NCBI GenBank assembly: GCA_900764115.1
Contig: CAAFMR010000445.1
Span: 1-6,509 of the forward strand
Reading direction: 5' to 3'
Origin: Clostridia bacterium
GTDB taxonomy: Bacteria; Bacillota; Clostridia; Oscillospirales; Acutalibacteraceae
Length of the DNA: 6,509 bases
Numbering within the stretch: the stretch's first letter is position 1; each line of letters opens with the position of its first letter. A program made the position numbers and the translations under genes. The notes under the pieces are model-generated. The model saw nothing but the letters and a program-made list of their open reading frames with translations, made no database searches and had not been told where the DNA came from. Of the stretch, positions 1-6,283 are shown piece by piece.

Positions 1-354
1 AGTATGACCTGGCAATCCGGTGTGCAGATTATTCTGTTTCTGGCGGCGCTGCAATCCATTCCAACCTCGTTAAAAGAGGCTGCCAATGTGGAGGGCGCAA
101 CGGCGTGGGAATACTTCTGGAAGATTACCGTGCCGATGATTAGTCCGATGATTCTGGTGAATATTGTGTTTACCGTGATTGATAATTTCACCAGCTATTC
201 CAACGGCGTGATTCAGTATATCACCAGCGAAGCAGGGGCGCTGCACTATTCCTTCTCGGCGGCTATGACGTGGATTTACTTTTTGGTGATCTGTCTGGTG
301 CTGCTGGCGTTGTTTGGTTTGGTGTCGAAAAAGGTCTTTTATATGAATGATTGA
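1..354 (+). CDS. Sugar ABC transporter permease, LplB/UgpA-like, C-terminal part (5' end outside window)
   Basis: This is one of the two membrane subunits of a carbohydrate ABC importer. The frame is open from base 1 (Ser-Met-Thr-Trp), so the ATG at 4 is internal; about 117 of the roughly 300 residues usual for the family are visible. The EAA loop, which docks on the ATPase, is complete: EAA at 76-84, Gly three residues on, then nine residues, Ile, one residue and Val-Pro, matching the family pattern EAA-x3-G-x9-I-x-LP. It is preceded by the typical WQSGVQIILFLAALQSIP segment. Two hydrophobic membrane helices follow: one after the EAA loop (ISPMILVNIVFTVI) and a last one (MTWIYFLVICLVLLALFGLV), ending in a short basic cytoplasmic tail. 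The TGA stop at 352-354 touches the RBS of the next permease gene, so the two are probably translationally coupled. The family is clear; the sugar carried is not shown by the sequence. Confidence 0.93.
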   Translation, partial: SMTWQSGVQIILFLAALQSIPTSLKEAANVEGATAWEYFWKITVPMISPMILVNIVFTVIDNFTSYSNGVIQYITSEAGALHYSFSAAMTWIYFLVICLVLLALFGLVSKKVFYMND

Positions 355-360
355 GGAGGT
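354..360 (+). promoter_or_regulatory. Ribosome binding site for the second permease (decides GTG start)
   Basis: AGGAGGT at 354-360 lies 7 bases before GTG at 368. It overlaps the last base of the upstream TGA stop. The alternative ATG at 347 in the same frame lies upstream of this site and has no RBS of its own, so GTG 368 is the better start. Confidence 0.85.
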
Positions 361-367
361 ATGCTCC

Positions 368-1363
368 GTGAAAGATTCGATAGTGTTGCTGCAAAAAACG
401 GCGGCTGCCTTCAAAAGCGACCGGCGGCAGATAGCACGCAGGGGGCAGCGGGTGGCGCTGGCGCTGTTCCGCATTGCCCTGTTTATCGGCTTAAGCTATG
501 TGATCCTGTATCCCATTTTGTATATGCTCAGTATGACCTTCCGCAGCGATGCGGATAGCCTGGATCAAAGTGTAGTGTGGCTGCCGAAGCATTTTGTGAC
601 CACCAATATTCGACAGGCATTTGTCTCAATGGACTATCTGCACGCCATGGGCAATACGGTGTTTTACAGCCTGATTGCTGCTCTGCTGCAGGTGGCGGTG
701 ACGGCGTTTGTGGGGTATGGCTTTGCCCGATATCGCTTTAAGGGGCGGGGGGCGCTGATGGGGCTGGCGCTGTTCACCATCATCGTGCCGGCGCAGACCA
801 CCATCATTCCGATGTTTACCAGCTTTTCGCATTTTGACCCGCTGGGGGTGATGGCGCTGTACCGCGCCGTCACGGGCAGCAATACTTACATCAGCATACT
901 GAATACACCCTTGGCGTTCTGGCTGCCTGCCGTGTTTGGTATGGGGCTGCGCAGCGGTCTGTTCATCTACATATTTCGGCAGTTTTTCCGGAATATGCCC
1001 AAAGAGCTGGAGGAGGCGGCGTTGATCGACGGCTGTGGGGCGTATAAGACATAATTTCGCATAATGGTGCCTAATGCTTCAACGATTTTTCTTACAGCGA
1101 CCATTTTTTCGGTGGTGTGGTACTATAACGATTATTATCTCAACGCCATGTTTGCGGATAAGCATCCCACGCTGACCGTAGCGCTTTCTCATTTGTCTAT
1201 GTCCATCGGGCAGTTTGTGTCGCTGAGCGACCAGCAGCTGATTCAGATTCGGGTGCAGGCGGGCTGCCTGCTGGTGATTTTGCCGCCGCTGATTTTCTAT
1301 TTTTTGGTACAAGGAAAATTCACCCAGGGTATTGAAAGATCCGGCATTGTAGGATCAAATTAG
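368..1363 (+). pseudogene. Carbohydrate ABC transporter permease (MsmG/YtcP-like), interrupted by in-frame TAA
   Basis: This is the partner membrane subunit of the importer. From GTG 368 the frame spans 331 codons before TAG at 1361-1363. The first membrane helix is at about residues 33-56, followed by the family-typical TFRSDADSL region and several further helices. The segment GLRSGLFIYIFRQFFRNMPKELEEAALIDG leads into the EAA loop (E216-A217-A218, G222). Codon 229 is TAA (1052-1054). It falls at the seventh of the nine loop positions between Gly and Ile, where the upstream permease has Phe. The same frame continues directly after it with FRIMVPNAST and two more hydrophobic segments, so this is a nonsense change and not a frameshift. 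Termination would leave 228 residues and lose about 100, including half the ATPase-docking loop. An ATG at 1064 could start the remainder but has no RBS. A sequencing or assembly error is the main alternative. Permease identity is firm; inactivity in the organism is inferred. Confidence 0.85.
1052..1054 (+). other. In-frame premature stop codon (TAA) inside the permease EAA loop
   Basis: The codons read Tyr-Lys-Thr-TAA-Phe-Arg-Ile-Met-Val-Pro. The flanks fit the family consensus on both sides without a gap, so exactly one sense codon has been replaced. Relatives usually carry Phe or Tyr here; a Tyr codon (TAT or TAC) is one base away from TAA. TAA also ends the AraC gene at 3763-3765 at its natural length, so reassignment of TAA as a sense codon is unlikely. 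Confidence 0.88.
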
Positions 1364-1417
1364 TGGGTCAACAGGGCGGATGCTCTTATTGAGGAGCGGT
1401 TTTCTGAAAATCTGGGG

Positions 1418-1425
1418 AAAGGAGG
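1418..1425 (+). promoter_or_regulatory. Ribosome binding site for the AraC-family gene
   Basis: AAAGGAGG at 1418-1425 sits 6 bases before GTG 1432 and decides that start. The 68-base gap between the permease stop and this start (1364-1431) shows no clear promoter. It contains only a weak GCTC/GAGC hairpin followed by GGTTTTC, too short to call a terminator. Confidence 0.85.
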
Positions 1426-1431
1426 GGAAAC

Positions 1432-3765
1432 GTGACAGAAACAAAACACCGAACTACACTGCGCCGGCGGATGCGCGCCGATCTGGAAAGGAAAAGGCTA
1501 CCGCAGCTGATTGCCGTGTTTTTGCTGGCAATTTTGCTGCTGGGGCTGGTGCTGGCATCGTTGGCTGGCGTGATGCAGGAGATTTACCGGCGGGAAAAAC
1601 GCCAAACTCGGCTGCACGCGATCGGCGCCATCAGCGATTCCATGCAAAAGGCGTTGGGTGATGTGCAGGAGGTTGCCACCTGGATTTATGCGGTGGACTC
1701 CGACCGCGTCTTTTCGCAGCTGCGCCAGCAGCCGGAGCAGCTGCGCCAGCAGCTGGCGGAGCGGATTCGCGACGAGGTCTGCCTGCGCTCTGTCAGTTTG
1801 TATGCGGCGGACGAAGAGCAAATTATCGCCGGCTGCAGCGATGCCACAGTGAACACGGAAGAGATGCTGAGCTGCCTGCCGCTTTCGTATACCGGGATAA
1901 TTGCGCTGCTGCAGGACAGTCCTCAGGCATACGTGTTGCTGCCGCTGGATAAGCCCGGTTCCTCTTCCTTTTACCGGGATCTGGAGAGCTTTGTGTATGT
2001 GCAGCGGATCGCATCGGCGCGCACCGGAGAATCGCTGGGCCTGCTGGTGGCGTGTCTGCGGCGGGAGGAGCTGCGGGCGGTGATTGGACTGTCGCAGTTG
2101 ACGGCGGGCGAAAATCTGATTGTTCTGAACGATCGGGACGAGACCGTTATGCGGGTAGGGGATTTTTACCGCCCGGACGATCTGGCGTATGGCAATCTGC
2201 AGCGGGGCTACAACAAGACCCGCTATTATTCGCCTGCGGGTGAGCGGGTGGAGGTATATGGCGGCAACGAATATGGGCAGCCGTATAAAACGGCGCTGTG
2301 TGTGCGCTATGACGACGGCATTTGGGCCAATTACCCCGCCCGCATCGGCTGGATTGTCGCCGGGACGGCGCTGGGTGTGCTGCTGCTATTGTATTTGCTG
2401 GGGGTGCTGGTGTTTCAGACCAGAACGCTGAGCCAGATTTCCTCCTTGCTGCGGCATAAAGATGAGGGTGAGATCAATCGCTCACTGATTGAGGACGCCA
2501 ACTCGCTGGAGGGAATGGTTTCCCGGGAAATTATTTATGCCCATTCGCTGAAAAAACAGAACGAGGGACACCTGGCTTCGATGAAACGGCGGATGTTGGT
2601 GGAGCTGCTGACCGCTCGGTCGCCGGTGGATACTCGAGAGATTGAGTGTGCCTTTTCACGGCAGGGCACTCCGGTGGAAAATGTGTATTTCTCGGTGGTG
2701 GCCTTAGCATTCAAAAAAAAACAACCAGAGGAAGGACGTGAGCGGCTGGACAAGGAATATGAGCTGCTGCGTTTTGTTGTGGAAAATATTTTCCGGGATT
2801 ACGGAGAGTGTTACGCCTTGCTGATGCAGGAGTGGGTGGTGTGCCTGTTCTCCGATGAGCGGGCATTGACGGTGGCGGATATGTGTCGCTATGCCGCTAC
2901 CGCGGCGCAGGTCTGCGTCGAAGAGCTGGGGCATCCGATGACCTGCGGGGTTGGTAACGTCAGCCGCGGTCTGCGGGATATCAGCCAGTCGTATTATCGG
3001 GCGGTGTGTGCGTTGGAGCAGGCTGCCGCCGATGGGCGGCAGGTCTGCGGTCCCCAGGATTGCCTGCGGTCTGCCAAGGAAGGGGAGACCGGCAACGTCA
3101 TTGAGGAAAAATACCGGTTGCTGACCGTGATTCGCGGCCGCGAACCGGAAAAGGGACGTCCGCTGTTCGAAAAGCTGTTGCACGGTATGGCAGCGGACCC
3201 GCATATTTCCGGCGAGTTTATGCGGGTGCAGGTATATGAGCTGCTGCATACGGTAATTCGGGAGCTGTCCGGCGAGTTTGAAAACGACGATGTGGCGGAC
3301 CGGTTGCTGCGGCGTGCAGAGGCGGTGTTCTACTGTCAGGATCAGACGGAGTTGGAGCAGCTGGTGCTGGCGGTGTATGACGAGGCAATCGCCGCGGTTC
3401 GCCGCCCGGATGAAGAGAACGCATTTTTGCAGACGATTTTCCGCATTGTGGAGCAGGAATACGGCAACCCGGATCTCTCCGTGGGGCTTTTGGCAGAAAA
3501 AACCGGGATCAACGCCCGTACCCTGTCGGCAAAGTTTATCAAAAGCACCGGTAAGGGATTGCTGGATCATATTCACAGCGTGCGTATCGGTCACGCCAAG
3601 ACGCTGCTGGCGCAAGGACGGCTGAGCGTACAGGAGGTTGCCGCCGCTGTGGGCTATGAGAATGTCAATACGTTTATACGAGTATTCAAACGATACTGTT
3701 ATATGACCCCCGGCGCCTATCAAGAGTCGGTGCTTTCCCGGGGTGGGCAGCCGCCGCAGCTGTAA
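1432..3765 (+). CDS. Membrane-anchored AraC-family transcriptional regulator with Cache-like sensor (YesS-type)
   Basis: This 777-residue one-component regulator links an extracellular signal to DNA binding. A basic N-terminus precedes membrane helix 1 (about residues 26-48). An outer domain (about 49-303) begins with a Gln/Leu-rich helix and contains a Cache-like stretch (SFVYVQRIASARTGESLGLL, then LIVLNDRDETVMRVGDF). Helix 2 is at about 305-328. A cytoplasmic linker leads to a degenerate GGDEF-like middle domain (about 400-530) with the characteristic GVGNVSRGLRDISQSYYRAVCALEQA-type ending near 506-530, seen in YesN/CdaR-like regulators. The C-terminal AraC double helix-turn-helix covers about 665-768: first helix-turn-helix from LSVGLLAEKTG (682), second from LSVQEVAAAVGYENVNTFIRVFKR (731). 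No receiver or kinase domain is seen, so it is not a two-component protein. The start is GTG 1432 with a good RBS. It lies between the transporter and hydrolase genes, so it probably controls this operon; the ligand is unknown. Several Cys residues in the outer domain are notable. Confidence 0.92.
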   Translation: MTETKHRTTLRRRMRADLERKRLPQLIAVFLLAILLLGLVLASLAGVMQEIYRREKRQTRLHAIGAISDSMQKALGDVQEVATWIYAVDSDRVFSQLRQQPEQLRQQLAERIRDEVCLRSVSLYAADEEQIIAGCSDATVNTEEMLSCLPLSYTGIIALLQDSPQAYVLLPLDKPGSSSFYRDLESFVYVQRIASARTGESLGLLVACLRREELRAVIGLSQLTAGENLIVLNDRDETVMRVGDFYRPDDLAYGNLQRGYNKTRYYSPAGERVEVYGGNEYGQPYKTALCVRYDDGIWANYPARIGWIVAGTALGVLLLLYLLGVLVFQTRTLSQISSLLRHKDEGEINRSLIEDANSLEGMVSREIIYAHSLKKQNEGHLASMKRRMLVELLTARSPVDTREIECAFSRQGTPVENVYFSVVALAFKKKQPEEGRERLDKEYELLRFVVENIFRDYGECYALLMQEWVVCLFSDERALTVADMCRYAATAAQVCVEELGHPMTCGVGNVSRGLRDISQSYYRAVCALEQAAADGRQVCGPQDCLRSAKEGETGNVIEEKYRLLTVIRGREPEKGRPLFEKLLHGMAADPHISGEFMRVQVYELLHTVIRELSGEFENDDVADRLLRRAEAVFYCQDQTELEQLVLAVYDEAIAAVRRPDEENAFLQTIFRIVEQEYGNPDLSVGLLAEKTGINARTLSAKFIKSTGKGLLDHIHSVRIGHAKTLLAQGRLSVQEVAAAVGYENVNTFIRVFKRYCYMTPGAYQESVLSRGGQPPQL
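1717..1752 (+). repeat. Direct repeat of 15 bases within the AraC gene (heptad repeat in the protein)
   Basis: CAGCTGCGCCAGCAG occurs at 1717-1731 and again, identical, at 1738-1752. The period is 21 bases, or seven codons. The product reads QLRQQPE then QLRQQLA (residues 96-109), with Leu at 97 and 104. It lies in the outer domain after membrane helix 1, where sensors of this type usually have a long dimerising helix. A seven-residue period fits a short coiled coil. Confidence 0.8.
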
Positions 3766-3794
3766 CAGAGGCCGCGGAGATGGTCGACAGCAGT

Positions 3795-3800
3795 GGAGGA
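3795..3800 (+). promoter_or_regulatory. Ribosome binding site for the GH2 gene (decides ATG 3807)
   Basis: GGAGGA at 3795-3800 is 6 bases before ATG 3807. In-frame ATGs at 3780 and 3801 are poorer choices: 3780 has only a weak purine run upstream, and 3801 directly abuts the RBS. From 3807 the protein opens MERISLNGLWQVSG, which fits the first beta strand of GH2 enzymes. Confidence 0.8.
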
Positions 3801-3806
3801 ATGGCA

Positions 3807-6245
3807 ATGGAGCGAATTTCGCTGAATGGTTTGTGGCAGGTGAGCGGTTCGGACGGCAGCACCTTTAGCGGCACGGTGCCCGGGTGTGTGCATACGGATT
3901 TGTTCACGGCACAGGAGATGTTCTTTGAAGAAAACGCCCGCCGGGTACAGTCGGTGGAGCAAAACGATTATTGCTATCGGCGTACCTTTACGGTGGCAGC
4001 CGTCGGAGAGGACCCAGTTCTGGTGTTTGAGGGGCTGGATACCTATTGCAGTATTTTCCTCAACGGAACAAAGCTGGGGGACGGCGACGATATGTTTCTC
4101 ACATATCGGTTTCCGGTGCAGGGAATTTTGCGATCGGGGAAGAATGAGCTGACGGTGGCGTTTCGCTCTCCGGTGCGAGAGGTAGCGGGACGCCCGCCGC
4201 GCAGCGGCGCCTTTACCACCGAACGGCTGTATACCCGCCGGATGCAGTGCACCTACGGATGGGATTGGGTGGAACGATTTGTGACCTGCGGCATTTATCG
4301 CCCGGTGTATTTGGAGATGGGTGGCGAGATGTATGCCGATCGGATATATTGCTTTACTGAGAGTGTGGATGATTACAGCGCCCAGCTGAAGGTTGCCGTG
4401 CATCTGCGGCATCCGCAGGCGGGCGGCATTGTGTCGGTGCAGGTGCTGGCGGGAGAAACGCCGGTGGTATCTGCCGCTCACTATTGTGCCGAACCGCAGC
4501 TGGTGCTGCATCTGGATATACCGGAGCCGCAGCTGTGGTTTCCGGTGCCCTATGGACCTCAGCCCTTGTATACGCTGCGGGTCACGGTGGGGGAGCAGGT
4601 GCTGGAGGAGCCGTTCGGTATTCGCACGGTCAAAATCCTACAGCTGCCGGATGCGCCCGGGTCGGCAGAGGAGGTGCTTTGCCGTCAGCTGCAGCAAACG
4701 CCGTCCGGCAGAGAGTATGATGATAACGAGCAGTTCTCCGGGTTCATCCTGCTGGTGAACGGCGTGCGCATCTTCTGCACGGGTGCCAACTGGGTGCCCT
4801 GTGAGCCGTTTCCATCTGCTGAAACTCCCGAAAAAATCACGCAGCTGCTGAAAAAAGCCCGCCAGATGGGAATCAATATGCTGCGTGTCTGGGGTGGCGG
4901 GCTTTTTGAACAGGAGCACTTTTATCGGGAATGTACCCGGCTGGGGATTTTAGTTACCCAGGATATGCTGATGGCATGCGGCGACTATCCGGAGGAGGAT
5001 TCACATTTCGCCGAGCAGCTACGGCAGGAGGCTGTGCAGGCGGCACGGCTGCTGCGCAACCATACCTGTCTGGTATGGTGGAGCGGCGATAACGAAAATT
5101 CGGTGGATGGTTGGGATACCGAAAGCAGTTATCGGGGGCGCACGGCGGCGCGCCGCATCCTTGCGCCGGTGCTGGAGCAAGAGGACTATGCGCGCCCGTT
5201 TCTGTATTCCTCTCCCTATGGCGGGCGGCGCTATGCCTCCAAGACGGTGGGGACGACGCATAATACGCAGTTTTTAGGCTCAACATTTGCCTATATGGAG
5301 CGGGAGGATCTCTCCGACTATCGGGATTTCTTCCGGGGGCTGACCGCTCGTTTCGTGGCAGAGGAGCCATCGATGGGCGCCGTGCCGCCGGAAACGCTGC
5401 ATACCTTTATTGCCCCGGAGCATGAGGAGCGGTATGACCTTTGGCTGGCGCATACCAAGGGTAATCCTTCTTTGCCCCGTGAACTGCTGGATATGATGCT
5501 GCAATTTGCCGATGGGCTTTTTGGCGGGCATACCGATTTTGCCGACCGGTATTTCAAGGCGCGTTATCTGCAGTATGAATGGGTACGGCTGACGGTAGAA
5601 AATGCCCGCCGGCATGCTTGGTTCTGTAGCGGCATTCTTTATTGGATGCTGGATGATTGCTGGCCGGCGGCGATGGGGTGGTCGCTGCTGGATTACACGG
5701 GGCGACATAAGGGCGGCGCCTGGGCGCTGCGGCACCATGCGGCGCCCTGCACCCTTACCTTGGAAAACGGACGAGCGTTCGTGTCGAACATCCTGCCGAC
5801 GGCGGTGTCGGCGACGGTGTCCGTACAGCGCGTAGTGCTGGGGGGCGGCGCTGTCAGCACAGTCATAACCCAAGAGGCATCATTTGTTAGCGGTTGTACG
5901 GAGGTGCCCTTTTCTGTGGGCACCCTGCAGCCGGACGAGGTGTTGGTGGGTACGCTCACCGCCGCCCAGACGGTACGTACATTCTATACCGACGGCTGTC
6001 CGCTGCTGACACCTTGCCGGGAGGCGGTGCAGGTGAACCGGAGCGGACAGTGTCTGGAGCTGAGCGCCGATCGGTATGTGCATGTGGTGGAGCTGAGCGG
6101 GGCGGAGACGGTGTCTGATAACTATTTCAGTCTGCTGCCCGGAGAGAAAAAACAGGTACACTTCTCCGGCGCAGAGCCGAGCTGGACGGCATACACCCTG
6201 CGCGGCAAAGCGCATCAAGGAAGCAATGAAAATCATAGCGCATAG
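3807..6245 (+). CDS. GH2 beta-mannosidase-type glycoside hydrolase, cytoplasmic
   Basis: This is an exo-acting retaining glycosidase of family GH2, most like beta-mannosidases, which release terminal beta-mannose from short oligosaccharides. Length is 812 residues, usual for the group. The domains run in order. An N-terminal jelly roll (about 1-165) carries NGLWQVSG, TVPGCVHTDL, LVFEGLDTYCSIFLNG and YGWDW (150-154). An immunoglobulin-like domain follows. The catalytic TIM barrel has GANWVP (326-331), MLRVWGGG (358-365) and D386 in QDMLMACGDYP. The likely acid/base is E430 in WWSGDNEN. The likely nucleophile is E519 in FVAEEPSMG, where classical members have SE(F/Y)G. YWMLDDCWP (612-620) lines the end of the barrel. 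C-terminal beta domains include SDNYFSLLPGE (from 770). No signal peptide is seen, so it acts inside the cell on imported sugar. It starts 41 bases after the AraC stop, probably in the same transcript. The TAG stop is followed at once by TAA. The GH2 call is firm; the beta-mannoside substrate is inferred. Confidence 0.92.
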   Translation: MERISLNGLWQVSGSDGSTFSGTVPGCVHTDLFTAQEMFFEENARRVQSVEQNDYCYRRTFTVAAVGEDPVLVFEGLDTYCSIFLNGTKLGDGDDMFLTYRFPVQGILRSGKNELTVAFRSPVREVAGRPPRSGAFTTERLYTRRMQCTYGWDWVERFVTCGIYRPVYLEMGGEMYADRIYCFTESVDDYSAQLKVAVHLRHPQAGGIVSVQVLAGETPVVSAAHYCAEPQLVLHLDIPEPQLWFPVPYGPQPLYTLRVTVGEQVLEEPFGIRTVKILQLPDAPGSAEEVLCRQLQQTPSGREYDDNEQFSGFILLVNGVRIFCTGANWVPCEPFPSAETPEKITQLLKKARQMGINMLRVWGGGLFEQEHFYRECTRLGILVTQDMLMACGDYPEEDSHFAEQLRQEAVQAARLLRNHTCLVWWSGDNENSVDGWDTESSYRGRTAARRILAPVLEQEDYARPFLYSSPYGGRRYASKTVGTTHNTQFLGSTFAYMEREDLSDYRDFFRGLTARFVAEEPSMGAVPPETLHTFIAPEHEERYDLWLAHTKGNPSLPRELLDMMLQFADGLFGGHTDFADRYFKARYLQYEWVRLTVENARRHAWFCSGILYWMLDDCWPAAMGWSLLDYTGRHKGGAWALRHHAAPCTLTLENGRAFVSNILPTAVSATVSVQRVVLGGGAVSTVITQEASFVSGCTEVPFSVGTLQPDEVLVGTLTAAQTVRTFYTDGCPLLTPCREAVQVNRSGQCLELSADRYVHVVELSGAETVSDNYFSLLPGEKKQVHFSGAEPSWTAYTLRGKAHQGSNENHSA

Positions 6246-6247
6246 TA

Positions 6248-6283
6248 ACAGCGGGAGCTGCCAGAAATGGCGGCTCCCGCTGT
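6248..6283 (+). terminator. 16-bp hairpin with GAAA loop at the operon end, no T-tract
   Basis: The left arm 6248-6263 (ACAGCGGGAGCTGCCA) pairs with the right arm 6268-6283 (TGGCGGCTCCCGCTGT) along all 16 positions, with a single G-U wobble. The loop is the GNRA tetraloop GAAA. It begins within the extra TAA after the GH2 stop. The bases after it (CTGTACGG) are not T-rich, so it is not a standard intrinsic terminator; it may instead protect the mRNA 3' end or assist Rho-dependent termination. The hairpin itself is certain; its role is inferred. Confidence 0.6.

Noticed and set aside
1052..1063. Programmed frameshift or TAA recoding in the permease
   Set aside because: The frame is the same on both sides, so no frameshift is needed. 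TAA is used as a genuine stop for the AraC gene, and no special recoding context is evident.
1380..1431. Intrinsic terminator or promoter between permease and AraC gene
   Set aside because: There is only a 4-bp GCTC/GAGC stem before a short T-run and no convincing -35/-10 pair, so the operon probably continues.
2704..3807. 367-residue open frame on the - strand
   Set aside because: It is the complement of the AraC gene in GC-rich DNA. It has no family-like motifs, and the + strand frame shows clear helix-turn-helix domains over the same bases.
3720..4511. 263-residue open frame on the - strand
   Set aside because: It lies opposite the end of the AraC gene and the start of the GH2 gene. The product is His/Arg/Gln-rich without recognisable domains.
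5709..5747. GGCGCC copies forming an inverted repeat
   Set aside because: GGCGCC is itself palindromic and encodes conserved Gly/Ala-rich residues in a GC-rich gene. This is coincidental and not a regulatory element.
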